DNA from: Mycobacterium sp.
GTDB taxonomy: Bacteria; Actinomycetota; Actinomycetes; Mycobacteriales; Mycobacteriaceae
Length of the DNA: 64,000 nucleotides
NCBI GenBank assembly: GCA_023264735.1
Contig: JAHFVD010000015.1
Coordinates: 75,217 to 139,216, forward strand
Direction: 5' to 3'
Below, piece by piece: positions 9,282-17,732 of this stretch. The position numbers and the translations under genes are program-made. The first letter of the stretch is position 1, and every line of letters starts with the position of its first letter. Below the pieces are notes generated by a model, which did no database searches, was not told the DNA's origin, and saw only the letters and a list, made by a program, of their open reading frames with translations.

Positions 9282-9734
9282 ATGGCCGGCCCTGTCGACC
9301 GCGTCCTCAGTGAGGACGTGCCCGGCGCCCCCGACGACGTTCGGGCTCACTATGTCGATCTGAACAACATCAGGGACGTTCACCCGTTGGTGGTGTCGGT
9401 CGAGAGCTTGTCGCGCACCGATACCGGTGATGGCTACGTGCAGGTCTACCGTGTCCGCGACCGCATCCCGTTGGGCATCATGACGCTGCCCATCACCTAC
9501 ACAGCCAGGCTTGAAGTACCCGCGGCCGGCCCGGTGTTCAGCCAGGCTCGCCAGTTCCCGGCGGTGCGTCTGGATTCGGTGATTTCTTTCGACCCGATAT
9601 CGGCTGGGACCCGGCTGACCGAACGAATCCGGTTCACCGCGCCGTGGCCGCTGCTGGCCGTCACCGTCCGCCAGGCGGTCGAGGCCCACAAGGAGATGCT
9701 GGCCGGCATCCGCCGGCATTTCGAGGCCGGCTAA
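9282..9734 (+). CDS. SRPBCC family protein
   Basis: A 150-residue protein with helix-grip features: LSEDVPGAPDDVRAHYVDLNNIRDVHP at the N-terminus, alternating strands (YVQVYRVRDRIPLG, TYTARLEVP), and a C-terminal amphipathic helix (VRQAVEAHKEMLAGIRRHFEAG) that lids a hydrophobic pocket. Ligand unknown. It is probably cotranscribed with the upstream DUF732 gene. Its stop codon overlaps the stop of the convergent SDR by four bases. Confidence 0.7.
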   Translation: MAGPVDRVLSEDVPGAPDDVRAHYVDLNNIRDVHPLVVSVESLSRTDTGDGYVQVYRVRDRIPLGIMTLPITYTARLEVPAAGPVFSQARQFPAVRLDSVISFDPISAGTRLTERIRFTAPWPLLAVTVRQAVEAHKEMLAGIRRHFEAG

Positions 9735-10471
9735 CCCGCCGTCTTGCCGTTGTCGACGTTGTAGACCGCGCCGTGGATGGTGACGGCGTCGTCGCTGGCA
9801 AGGAACGCGATCACCTTCGCCACATCGACGGGCGCCATCATTCCGCGGGGCGCGGCGATCCGCATGATCAGGTTCCAGTCCGCGTCGTCGGGGGTCTTGA
9901 ACTCGGTCACCTGCGGGGTGAGCATCCCGCCCGGGCAGATCACGTTCACCCGCAACTGCTCCTTGGTGTATTCGATCGCCAGGGCCTTGGTCATTCCGAC
10001 CAGCCCGTGTTTGGCGGCGCAGTACGCCGCGGAGTAGACCTCGCCCTCGATCCCGGCGATGGAGGCGACGTTGACGATATTGCCGCCGACCTCCAGCAGG
10101 TGCGGTAGCGCCGCACGGATCAGGTAGAACGGGCCGTTGAGGTTCACCGCGAGGTCGTAGTCCCAGTCCTCGTCGGTCACCGACGTGGTGTTCCGCATCT
10201 GGTGAAAGCCCGCCGCGTTCACCAGCACATCGACCCTGCCGAAGCGTTCGACACACTGGGCGACGGCGTCGCGGCACGCCTGCGCGCTGGTGATGTCGAC
10301 CGAGGCATAGGCACCGCCGGGAACCGATTCGAAGACCGTCGCAAGCCGTTCGGAATCGCGCGCGATGCCGAACACCGTGGCTCCGCGCTCGGCGAACAAT
10401 TGCGCCGTCGCGGCCCCGAGACCCGACGAGGCGCCCGTCACCAGCGCGACTTTCCCGCTCAGCTGTGTCAT
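9731..10471 (-). CDS. Short-chain dehydrogenase/reductase (SDR)
   Basis: 246 residues, classical SDR: cofactor loop TGASSGLG (residues 13-20), NAAG near 87, catalytic Ser in NVASIAG, YCAAK near 151-155, and PGG after the catalytic segment. An acidic residue is not obvious at the end of the second strand (GIARDSER), so NADP preference is possible. The start is ATG 10471, with GAAAGG placed in the 19-bp gap after the upstream cysteine-rich gene, which makes the two a probable operon. Substrate unknown. Confidence 0.88.
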   Translation of the reverse strand: MTQLSGKVALVTGASSGLGAATAQLFAERGATVFGIARDSERLATVFESVPGGAYASVDITSAQACRDAVAQCVERFGRVDVLVNAAGFHQMRNTTSVTDEDWDYDLAVNLNGPFYLIRAALPHLLEVGGNIVNVASIAGIEGEVYSAAYCAAKHGLVGMTKALAIEYTKEQLRVNVICPGGMLTPQVTEFKTPDDADWNLIMRIAAPRGMMAPVDVAKVIAFLASDDAVTIHGAVYNVDNGKTAG

Positions 10472-10490
10472 TGCCAAACCCTTTCTGGGG

Positions 10491-10976
10491 CTAGGCGTGT
10501 ACGTCCCGGAGCCCCACTGCGTTGCGCAGTCCCGAGCAGTTGTAACACCCGATACAACCCACGCAGTCGGTGCATCGGGCACAGCCGATGCAACCCGTGC
10601 AGCCGCGGCACGCGAAACAGGCCAGGCACGCCATGCACCCACGTAACCGAACCGACAGCACGGTGAGCACGCTGCCTGCGACCACGGCACTGCCCGCGGT
10701 GGCGACCGATCCGGCGATGACGGCACTGCCGGCGGTCGCGACGGACCCGGCGACGACGGCACTGCCGGCGGTCGCGACCGCACCGGTGACGAAGGCGCTG
10801 CCGACGGTCGCGATCGCAGCGGTGACCGCCGCGCTGTCGAAGGTGGCGATCGATCCGGTGACCGCAGCGCTGCGCACGGTGTTGATCGATCCGGTTACCG
10901 CGGCACTGTCGGTCGTCGCGAGAGAACCGACCACCGCATGCGGCTCAGGGCGCTTCATGACTGCGAGTGATTTCAC
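10491..10976 (-). CDS. Repeat protein with Ala/Val/Gly repeats and a strict Cys-x-x-Cys array
   Basis: 161 residues from GTG 10976 (alternative ATG 10958). Residues about 15-105 are seven 12-residue repeats of the type VATAGSAVVAGS. After RLRGC comes a block of 12 cysteines at exactly three-residue spacing, closing with CIGCYNCSGLRNAVG. I recall Cys-triplet arrays ending in an xNCxGLxxxxG cap in scattered bacterial proteins of unknown role; the regular spacing suggests a solenoid or metal-loaded rod. It lies 19 bp upstream of the SDR on the same strand, which favours this strand over the opposite open frame. No signal peptide or long TM helix is evident. Function unknown. Confidence 0.65.
   Translation of the reverse strand: MKSLAVMKRPEPHAVVGSLATTDSAAVTGSINTVRSAAVTGSIATFDSAAVTAAIATVGSAFVTGAVATAGSAVVAGSVATAGSAVIAGSVATAGSAVVAGSVLTVLSVRLRGCMACLACFACRGCTGCIGCARCTDCVGCIGCYNCSGLRNAVGLRDVHA
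10687..10938. repeat. Seven tandem 36-bp repeats
   Basis: Units begin at 10687, 10723, 10759, 10795, 10831, 10867 and 10903, each starting GC(A/G)CTG and containing a GTCGCGA-like core. The 36-bp period equals 12 codons and the units encode the Ala/Val/Gly repeats of the minus-strand protein. Divergence between units rises toward 10938. Such arrays can change copy number between strains. Confidence 0.8.
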
Positions 10977-11077
10977 GTGACGAGCATGTCAGCCGAAGCG
11001 CGGTCCGGCCGTCCGAACCGTTGATCGGTCGGCGCCGATGCTGCGATAATCGGCGCGAGTCAGGGACCGGAGGGGAC

Positions 11078-11257
11078 ATGGTTACCGCAATTCGCTCGCT
11101 GGCCGCGGTTGTTCTGTTCATCGGCGCCGCGGTAGCACTGGCTGTCCCCGCAACCGCTGACCGCCCGATCGAAGGCAGTTACAGCTCTTCCGAAGTAGGC
11201 CTGCCGTCCGCGACGTGGACCGCGCTCCAGTGCAAACAGTTCGGGGTGTGCCGCTAG
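11078..11257 (+). CDS. Very small secreted protein
   Basis: 59 residues from ATG 11078, preceded by GGAGGGGAC. Residues 1-27 form a signal peptide (SLAAVVLFIGAAVALAVPATA-DRP). The mature peptide of about 32 residues has EGSYSSSEVGLPSATW and two cysteines five residues apart at the end (QCKQFGVCR), probably disulphide-bonded. It lies 101 bp upstream of crtI on the same strand but has its own ribosome-binding site. No family recognised. Confidence 0.6.
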   Translation: MVTAIRSLAAVVLFIGAAVALAVPATADRPIEGSYSSSEVGLPSATWTALQCKQFGVCR

Positions 11258-11358
11258 CGCGTCCGCACCTCTTCTGATTGCAAAGGCCTCCTGCGGGGTA
11301 TGGGCACGACGTGCCCGGCCTGGGCGAGCCAAGCCCTCGGCGGGGAGAGGAGCGATTG

Positions 11359-12873
11359 ATGCGTACCGTTCCGGGCGCCACTGGCCACGTCGTGGTGGTC
11401 GGCGCGGGCCTGTCCGGGCTGTCGGCCGCCCTACACCTGGCCGGGCGCGGACGCTCGGTTACCGTGGTCGAGCGGCACCCGTTCCCGGGCGGCCGCATGG
11501 GCCAAGCCGATATCGCGGGCTACCGGATCGACACCGGCCCGACCGTTTTGACCATGCCCGACATCATCTCCGACGCGTTCGCTGCCGTCGGCGCGTCGAT
11601 GGCTGGCCATCTCGAGCTCATGCCCGTGGAGCCGGCCTACCGGGCCACCTTCGCCGACGGCAGCGCACTGGACGTGCACCCCGACGCCGCCGCGATGGCC
11701 ACCGCGATCGAGGACTTCGCCGGCCCCGAGCAGGCCGCGGGTTATCTGCGGCTGCGGGACTGGCTCACCGAGCTCTACCGATTGGAGTTCGACGGGTTCA
11801 TCGCCGCCAACTTCAACTCTCCGCTGTCGCTGCTGACCCCGCAGCTGGCCCGGCTCGCCGCGATCGGCGGCTTCCGGGGCTGGGAGCGGATGGTCAGCCG
11901 GTTCATCACCGATGAACGTGTGCAGCGGATCTTCACCTTTCAGGCGCTCTACGCCGGTGTGCCGCCGCAGCGGGCGCTGGCCGCGTACGCGGTGATCGCC
12001 TACATGGACACCGTTGCCGGCGTGTACTTTCCGCGCGGCGGTATGCGCGCGGTGCCTGAAGCGATGGCGGCCGTCGCCGCGGCGGCGGGGGTGATGTTCC
12101 GTTACGGCGGATGCGTGACCGCGCTGGAGCGCACTGGCTCGCGGGTGACCGCGGTGCACACCGGAGAGGACCGAATCGCCTGTGACGCCGTGGTTCTCAC
12201 CACCGAACTGCCGCTGACCTATCAACTGCTTGGGCGCACACCCCGGCGCCTGGTCAAGGTGCGACCGGCGCCGTCGGCGGTGGTCGCCCACGTCGGTGTC
12301 CCTGCGGTCGGCGAGCGCCTGGCGCATCACAACATCAGCTTCGGGGGCAAGTGGGCCGGCACGTTCGACGAGATCACCCGGGACGGGGTGCTGATGAGCG
12401 ATCCGTCGCTGCTGGTGACGAGGCCGACCGCGGGGGACCCGAGTCTCGCCCCGGCCGGGCGCGACCTTCTGTATATTCTCGCGCCCGCCCCCAATCTTGA
12501 AGCGGGCATGGTCGATTGGGAGTCGATCGGCCAGGGGTACGCCAGCGAGATGGTGGCCACCGCGATCGCACGGCTGATGCCCGGGCTCGACGCGGAGGTT
12601 CTCGATGTCGTCACGCCTGCCGACTGGGCTCGCCAGGGCATGGCCGCGGGCAGCCCGTTCGCGTTGGCGCACACGTTCGCTCAGACCGGCCCGTTCCGGC
12701 CCGCCAACATGGTTCGCGGTATCGAGAACGCTGTCCTGGCAGGCGGTTCGACCGTTCCGGGCGTCGGCATGCCCACCGCGCTGATCTCCGGGCGGCTGGC
12801 CGCCGACCGGGTCACCGGCGTCCCTGATGTCTCCAGCACCCGCACCATCGTCAGCTCCGGAAGAAGTAGGTAG
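11359..12873 (+). CDS. crtI: Phytoene desaturase
   Basis: 504 residues. The N-terminal dinucleotide-binding fold is VVVGAGLSGLSAALHLAGRG, followed by VVERHPFPGGRMGQ, the FAD motif of CrtI-type desaturases, and the conserved C-terminal segment VLAGGSTVPGVGMPTALISG. It converts phytoene to lycopene by successive desaturations at the membrane. The start is ATG 11359 after GGGGAGAGGAG. It is the first gene of a seven-gene carotenoid operon and ends two bases before crtB. Confidence 0.95.
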   Translation: MRTVPGATGHVVVVGAGLSGLSAALHLAGRGRSVTVVERHPFPGGRMGQADIAGYRIDTGPTVLTMPDIISDAFAAVGASMAGHLELMPVEPAYRATFADGSALDVHPDAAAMATAIEDFAGPEQAAGYLRLRDWLTELYRLEFDGFIAANFNSPLSLLTPQLARLAAIGGFRGWERMVSRFITDERVQRIFTFQALYAGVPPQRALAAYAVIAYMDTVAGVYFPRGGMRAVPEAMAAVAAAAGVMFRYGGCVTALERTGSRVTAVHTGEDRIACDAVVLTTELPLTYQLLGRTPRRLVKVRPAPSAVVAHVGVPAVGERLAHHNISFGGKWAGTFDEITRDGVLMSDPSLLVTRPTAGDPSLAPAGRDLLYILAPAPNLEAGMVDWESIGQGYASEMVATAIARLMPGLDAEVLDVVTPADWARQGMAAGSPFALAHTFAQTGPFRPANMVRGIENAVLAGGSTVPGVGMPTALISGRLAADRVTGVPDVSSTRTIVSSGRSR

Positions 12874-12875
12874 CG

Positions 12876-13808
12876 ATGATCCACACCGAGTTGCACGCCG
12901 CAGGGATCGACGACTCTGAATTGTGCGAGTCCTACCGCTATTGCCGGCGTCTCAATGCCGAGCATGGCCGGACCTACTTCCTGGCCACCCGGCTACTGGC
13001 ACCATCGCAGCGGCCCGCGGTGCATGCGCTGTACGGGTTCGCACGCTATGCCGACGACATCCTCGACAGCATGGAGGACGACGCGAGTACGACCGAGCGC
13101 GAGCAGCGGCTCGATCGGTTGTCGGCCAACTTCTTCAGCGGCACCGCCGACGAGACGGAACCGGTGCTGGCCGCTGTCCTGCACACCGCCCGCACCTACC
13201 GCATCCCACTGGATCTGTTCGACGACTTCCTGACATCGATGCGGATGGACCTGACCGTCACCGACTATCCAGACCGCGCCGCGCTGAACCGCTACATGCG
13301 CGGCTCGGCCGCCGTCATCGGCTTGGAGATGCTGCCGATTCTCGGAACCGTCGGGGCCGCAGGCGAAGCCGCACCCTACGCAGAGGCGCTGGGCCAGGCC
13401 TTCCAGCTGACCAACTTCCTGCGCGACGTCGACGAGGACCTGGAACGCAACCGGGTCTACTTACCCGCCGATGAACTCGCTGCGTTCGACGTGGACCGTG
13501 ACCTGCTGATGTGGTGCCACCAACACCACCACACCGACCTCAAAGTCCGCCGCGCGTTGTCAGCCCAGCACGACATCGCCAGAACTGTCTACCGGGAGGC
13601 CCGCAAGGGCATCGCACTGCTCGCCCCGCAGTCGAGACCCTGTGTGGCAACAGCATTCACGCTGTACTCGGAGATCCTCGACCGCATCGAGGCCATCGAC
13701 TTCGCGGTATTCAGCCAGCGCGCCTCGGTGAGCGTCGGGCGGCGGCTGCAAGTCTTCGCCGCCGGCCTGATTCGGGCTCGCCGTGCCCGCGGATACGGTG
13801 CGGCCTGA
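12876..13808 (+). CDS. crtB: Phytoene synthase
   Basis: 310 residues. Both Asp-rich substrate-binding motifs of the squalene/phytoene synthase family are visible: YADDILDSMEDD (residues about 58-69) and LRDVDEDLERNRVYLP (about 182-197). It condenses two geranylgeranyl diphosphates to phytoene. The start ATG 12876 follows crtI by two bases; the stop TGA shares its A with the crtYc start codon. The substrate supplier crtE is not in the window and must lie elsewhere. Confidence 0.96.
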   Translation: MIHTELHAAGIDDSELCESYRYCRRLNAEHGRTYFLATRLLAPSQRPAVHALYGFARYADDILDSMEDDASTTEREQRLDRLSANFFSGTADETEPVLAAVLHTARTYRIPLDLFDDFLTSMRMDLTVTDYPDRAALNRYMRGSAAVIGLEMLPILGTVGAAGEAAPYAEALGQAFQLTNFLRDVDEDLERNRVYLPADELAAFDVDRDLLMWCHQHHHTDLKVRRALSAQHDIARTVYREARKGIALLAPQSRPCVATAFTLYSEILDRIEAIDFAVFSQRASVSVGRRLQVFAAGLIRARRARGYGAA

Positions 13809-14131
13809 TGGATCGCTGGCAGTACCTGATCGTGCTCGGCGCCTGCTTGCTGATCACCGCGCCGCTGGAGATCTTCGGGTCCGGGGTCTACCGCCAACCG
13901 GTTCGGCTGCTGATGTCGGTCGCCCCGGTGGCGCTGGTGTTCGTCGTCTGGGATGCGATCGCGATCGCCGGACACGTGTGGAGCTACAACCCGCGCTATA
14001 TCAGTGGGATCGAGGTCGGGTTCTCGATTCCCTTGGAGGAGTTGTTGTTTTTCATCGTGATTCCGGTGTGCGGCGTGCTGACCTATTCGGCGGTCAGCGC
14101 GATCCTCACCACCGTGCGAGCGCGCCGATGA
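13808..14131 (+). CDS. crtYc: Lycopene cyclase, subunit c (CrtYc)
   Basis: A 107-residue membrane protein with three TM helices. It has the heterodimeric lycopene beta-cyclase pattern, including the acidic motif SIPLEELLFFIVIPV. In actinobacteria CrtYc and CrtYd together cyclise lycopene ends to beta-ionone rings and replace the single-chain cyclase. It overlaps crtB by one base (TGATG) and crtYd by four bases. Confidence 0.93.
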   Translation: MDRWQYLIVLGACLLITAPLEIFGSGVYRQPVRLLMSVAPVALVFVVWDAIAIAGHVWSYNPRYISGIEVGFSIPLEELLFFIVIPVCGVLTYSAVSAILTTVRARR

Positions 14132-14469
14132 CCGGGCTCGGTTACACGCTGCCCGCCGTCGTCGCGGTGGTCGCGGTCATCGCGCTGGAACTAGCGGTGC
14201 TGCGCACCGGGCTGTTCGGGAAGATCGAGTACTGGATATCTATTGTCATCGTGGTGGGATTCCAGGTGATCGTCGACGGCTGGCTGACCAAGCTGTCGGC
14301 GCCGATCGTCATCTACAACGAGCAGCACAGCACCGGGGTGCGGTTCCCGTGGGACATCCCGGTGGAGGACTTCCTGTTCGGCTGGGCGATGATCACCGCC
14401 GTGCTGCTGGTGTGGGAGAAGCAGCGTCCCCGCCCCAACGACCAAGATGGGGACCAGCCATGGCCATAG
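14128..14469 (+). CDS. crtYd: Lycopene cyclase, subunit d (CrtYd)
   Basis: 113 residues, three TM helices, with the partner acidic motif PWDIPVEDFLFGWAMI. It pairs with CrtYc as a heterodimeric lycopene beta-cyclase. The C-terminus is Asp/Pro/Arg-rich and cytosolic (RPRPNDQDGDQ). The start ATG 14128 overlaps the crtYc stop, and its 3' end overlaps the methyltransferase start by ten bases. Confidence 0.93.
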   Translation: MTGLGYTLPAVVAVVAVIALELAVLRTGLFGKIEYWISIVIVVGFQVIVDGWLTKLSAPIVIYNEQHSTGVRFPWDIPVEDFLFGWAMITAVLLVWEKQRPRPNDQDGDQPWP

Positions 14470-15161
14470 ACGTCCCCGGTGCCTTCGACGTGGGCGCCCA
14501 CGCCTACGACAAGCTGGTCGGTGCGAACCCCGGCTATCACGACCATCTGCGAATATCGGCGCGGCGGATGCGAATTCCGCACGGCGGCCACGGGCTTCGG
14601 CTGCTCGACGCCGGCTGTGGGACAGGGGCGTCGACGGCCGCTCTGCTGGAGGCGGCACCGCATGCCGAGATCATCGCCGTCGACGCCTCGGCGGGCATGC
14701 TGGCCGAGGCGGCTGCGAAGTCCTGGCCCGAGGCGGTCCGATTCGTGCACAGCCCGATCGAAACGATCGCCGAGGCCGGGGTGCATGGTCCGTTCGACGG
14801 CATCTTCGCCGCCTATCTCTTGCGCAACCTCGTCGACCCCGACGCTCAACTGCGGGCCTTCCGCCAGCTCTTACGGCCGGGCGGGACACTGGCCGTGCAC
14901 GAGTATTCGGTGCGCGATTCACGTGCCGCCAAGGCGATCTGGAATGCGGTCTGCTGGGGAATCATCATTCCGTCCGGCTGGCGGCAGACCCGGGACAGCG
15001 CGCTGTATCGGCACCTGTGGCGCAGTGTGAACGCGTTCGACGGGACCTCCGCCTTCCAACGACGGCTGGCCGCAGCGGGTTTCACTGGTGTGCACAGCGA
15101 GACGATGAGCGGTTGGCAGCGCGATATCGTGCACACCTTTCTGGCGGACGTGCCGCGATGA
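14460..15161 (+). CDS. Class I SAM-dependent methyltransferase, CrtT-like
   Basis: 233 residues with the SAM-binding motif LLDAGCGTGASTAALL (residues about 48-63), the acidic strand end IIAVDASAGM and the LRPGGTLAVHEYSV region. Streptomyces isorenieratene clusters (crtYTU) carry a methyltransferase gene crtT beside crtU, and this gene occupies the same place between the cyclase and the CrtU-like gene. A carotenoid role is therefore likely, but its exact reaction is not established to my knowledge. Overlaps both neighbours. Confidence 0.82.
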   Translation: MAIDVPGAFDVGAHAYDKLVGANPGYHDHLRISARRMRIPHGGHGLRLLDAGCGTGASTAALLEAAPHAEIIAVDASAGMLAEAAAKSWPEAVRFVHSPIETIAEAGVHGPFDGIFAAYLLRNLVDPDAQLRAFRQLLRPGGTLAVHEYSVRDSRAAKAIWNAVCWGIIIPSGWRQTRDSALYRHLWRSVNAFDGTSAFQRRLAAAGFTGVHSETMSGWQRDIVHTFLADVPR

Positions 15162-16693
15162 TCGACGGCCGCCGCGTCACCCACCCGGGTCCCCGTGGGG
15201 CGCCGCACGCCAACAAGCTGGCCCGCAAACCACACGTCGTTGTCGTGGGGGCCGGCATCGCGGGGCTGGCGGCAGCGACCGGGCTGGCCGAACGCGGTGT
15301 CTCGGTGGACCTCCTGGAGCGCCAGGAGTATCTCGGTGGGCGGGTCGGCGGCTGGACCGAACAGCTGGGTGACGGCTCGCTGGTGGCGAACAATCGCGGC
15401 TTCCACGCGTTCTTCCGCCAGTACTACAACCTGCGGATGTTGTTGCGCCGTGCCGATCCCGAACTCGAGCGGCTGCGGGCCGTCGAGGATTACCCATTGA
15501 TCGACGGCCACGGTCGTCGGGACACCTTCCGGGGGTTGCCCAAGACCCCGCCGTGGAACGCGCTGGCCTTCGCGTTGCGCAGTCCCACGTTCCGGGTGCG
15601 CGATCTGGTGCGGCTCAACGCCGTTGCGGCCGCTCCACTGGCAGCTGTGTCGGTGCCCGGGATCTATCAACAACTCGACGATCTCGACGCCGAAACCTTC
15701 CTGACCGACATCAACTTTCCGCCGGCCGCGCGCCATCTTGCGTTCGAGGTGTTCGCGCGCAGCTTCTTCGCGAAACCTGAGCGGCTCTCGGCGGCCGAGC
15801 TGGCGACCATGTTCCACATCTATTTCCTGGGTTCCAGCGAGGGTCTGGTCTTCGATGTCGCCGAGTCGAACTTCGACACCGCACTATGGGAACCCTTGGG
15901 CCAGTACCTGATCGGTCAGCAGGTGCGGTTGCGTACCGAAGTGTCCGCGGACTCGGTCAGTGTCGGCGGAACCAGGGCGTTGCAGGTACACGACTCGACC
16001 GGGCGGACGATCGACGCCGACGGCGTGGTGCTCGCCACCGACATCGCCGCGCTGCAACAGATCGTGGCCGCCTCACCGGAGTTGGGCGACGACGGCTGGC
16101 GCAGGCAGGTGTGGCGGTTGCGGAACGCGCCGCCCTTCGCCGTGCAGCGGCTCTGGCTGGACCGGCCGGTGGACGCCGACCGCCCGGCGTTCCTGGGGAC
16201 GGGTGGCCTCGAGCCCATCGACAACATCAGCGTGGTCAGCAACTTCGAATTCCAGGCCGCGGAATGGGCTCGCGCACACCACGGTTCGGTGGTCGAGGTG
16301 CACTCCTACTCGGTGGGGGAGCCACCCGAGGCCGACGACCTGCGTTTGCGCATGCTGACCCGCCTGCACCAGCTGTACCCGGAGACCGCGACCGCGAGGA
16401 TCGTGGGGGAGACGCTGTTGGTCCGCGGCGACTGTCCGCTGTTCAGTCCTGGCGCGTTCGCCGACCGGCCGACGGTCGACACTCCGGTTCCCGGTTTGAT
16501 GCTGGCCGGCGATGGCATTCGCATCGACCTGCCGGTGGCGTTGATGGAGCGTGCCGCCACCACCGGGTGGTCGGCCGCCAACCGGTTGCTGGCCGGCTGG
16601 GGGCTCGACGGGCATACCCTGCACACCGTTCCGGTGCGCGGGCGCTCACCGGTGCTGCGCTGGCTGGCCAGTCGGGAGAGGCGCGCGTCATGA
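15158..16693 (+). CDS. crtU: CrtU-like carotenoid phi-ring synthase (beta-carotene desaturase/methyltransferase)
   Basis: 511 residues. The N-terminal FAD fold is VVVGAGIAGLAAATGLAERG with LLERQEYLGGRVGGW. The family-typical segment NNRGFHAFFRQYYNLRMLL and the C-terminal MLAGDGIRIDLPVALMERA match the CrtU/isorenieratene synthase branch of CrtI-like enzymes. CrtU desaturates the beta-ionone ring and shifts a methyl group to give an aromatic ring. The ATG 15158 overlaps the methyltransferase stop and the gene overlaps the Rieske gene by four bases. Assignment rests on motif and context. Confidence 0.83.
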   Translation: MIDGRRVTHPGPRGAPHANKLARKPHVVVVGAGIAGLAAATGLAERGVSVDLLERQEYLGGRVGGWTEQLGDGSLVANNRGFHAFFRQYYNLRMLLRRADPELERLRAVEDYPLIDGHGRRDTFRGLPKTPPWNALAFALRSPTFRVRDLVRLNAVAAAPLAAVSVPGIYQQLDDLDAETFLTDINFPPAARHLAFEVFARSFFAKPERLSAAELATMFHIYFLGSSEGLVFDVAESNFDTALWEPLGQYLIGQQVRLRTEVSADSVSVGGTRALQVHDSTGRTIDADGVVLATDIAALQQIVAASPELGDDGWRRQVWRLRNAPPFAVQRLWLDRPVDADRPAFLGTGGLEPIDNISVVSNFEFQAAEWARAHHGSVVEVHSYSVGEPPEADDLRLRMLTRLHQLYPETATARIVGETLLVRGDCPLFSPGAFADRPTVDTPVPGLMLAGDGIRIDLPVALMERAATTGWSAANRLLAGWGLDGHTLHTVPVRGRSPVLRWLASRERRAS

Positions 16694-17688
16694 GTCTGCG
16701 ATCACGGATGAAAGCCATTCCGCTGCAAGTCATCCCGAAGGCGAACTGGGCGGCTCAGCGACCCACCTACAAGGATGCCGAACCCGCAGTGATCAACGCG
16801 GCGCTCAAGCGTGCTGAAGTCCGGCCCAGCGGCAACTGGTATGTCTTCGCCGCCAGCACCGATATCCGCACCGACCGGCCGTTCGGCACCCGGGTCGGCG
16901 GCATCGACGTCGTGGCATGGCGCGATCAGCAGCGTCAGTTGCACGTCGGGCCTGCGACCTGCCCCCATCTCGGCGCCGACCTGGCCACCGGGAAGATGAA
17001 CTGCGGCAGCCTGATCTGCCCATGGCACGGCCTGCGCCTGGACGGTGGTCGCGAGTTCGGCTGGAAGCCGTTGCCCGCCTTCGACGACGGCGTGCTGGCG
17101 TGGGTCCGGCTCGACGATGTCGGGGGTGAACCCGCACTGGACGCCCCGGTGATCCCGGCCCGGCCCACTGGCGCACGGCTGGCGGCGGTGGCCCGGCTGG
17201 AGGGTGTGTGCGAACCGTCCGACATCATCGCCAATCGGCTGGACCCGTGGCATGGCGCGTGGTTCCATCCGTACTCGTTCACTGCGCTGGAGGTGCTCAG
17301 CGCGCCGGCGGTCGACGCCGACGAGGACGCCGACCGATTCCTGGTGGCGGTCGCCTTCCGGATGGGACGCCTCGGCGTGCCGGTGATCGCCGAATTCACC
17401 GCACCGGAACCACGAACCATCGTCATGCGGATCGTCGACGGCGAGGGCACCGGCAGCGTCGTCGAGACCCACGCCACCCCAATGGGACCAGGACCCGACG
17501 GGCGTCCGCGGACCGCGGTGATCGAGGCCGTCGTCGCACAATCCGACCGCACCGGATTCCAGCACTCCCTGCGCGTCGCGCCATTGATCACCCCATTGAT
17601 GCGCCTGGCGGCCGCGCGGCTGTGGCGCGACGACCTGGCCTACGCCGAGCGCCGATTCGCAGTGCGCGATCGAGGGCCCACGCACTGA
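16690..17688 (+). CDS. Rieske [2Fe-2S] protein with DUF5914-type C-terminal domain
   Basis: 332 residues. A Rieske cluster site is clear: CPHLGADL (residues about 95-102) and CPWHGLRL (about 113-120). The C-terminal half (DPWHGAWFHPYSFTALEVL onward) lacks the usual ring-hydroxylase iron triad and fits the DUF5914 group found with carotenoid genes. As the last gene of the crt operon (overlap ATGA with crtU) it may pass electrons to CrtU or hydroxylate the carotenoid; this is inference from position. Confidence 0.82.
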   Translation: MSLRSRMKAIPLQVIPKANWAAQRPTYKDAEPAVINAALKRAEVRPSGNWYVFAASTDIRTDRPFGTRVGGIDVVAWRDQQRQLHVGPATCPHLGADLATGKMNCGSLICPWHGLRLDGGREFGWKPLPAFDDGVLAWVRLDDVGGEPALDAPVIPARPTGARLAAVARLEGVCEPSDIIANRLDPWHGAWFHPYSFTALEVLSAPAVDADEDADRFLVAVAFRMGRLGVPVIAEFTAPEPRTIVMRIVDGEGTGSVVETHATPMGPGPDGRPRTAVIEAVVAQSDRTGFQHSLRVAPLITPLMRLAAARLWRDDLAYAERRFAVRDRGPTH

Positions 17689-17732
17689 GACAACCGCTCT
17701 ACCTCGGGTGACGCCGCGCCTAGGCTGCAGCC

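Noticed and set aside
10687..10938. 36-bp repeats considered as a CRISPR array
   Set aside because: Units are contiguous with no spacers, diverge gradually and keep a 12-codon period; they are protein-coding repeats.
10570..10980. Plus-strand frame over the 36-bp repeats (ALPAVATDP repeats)
   Set aside because: Both strands are open because of the repeat period, but the minus strand gives the ordered cysteine array and sits in operon with the SDR.
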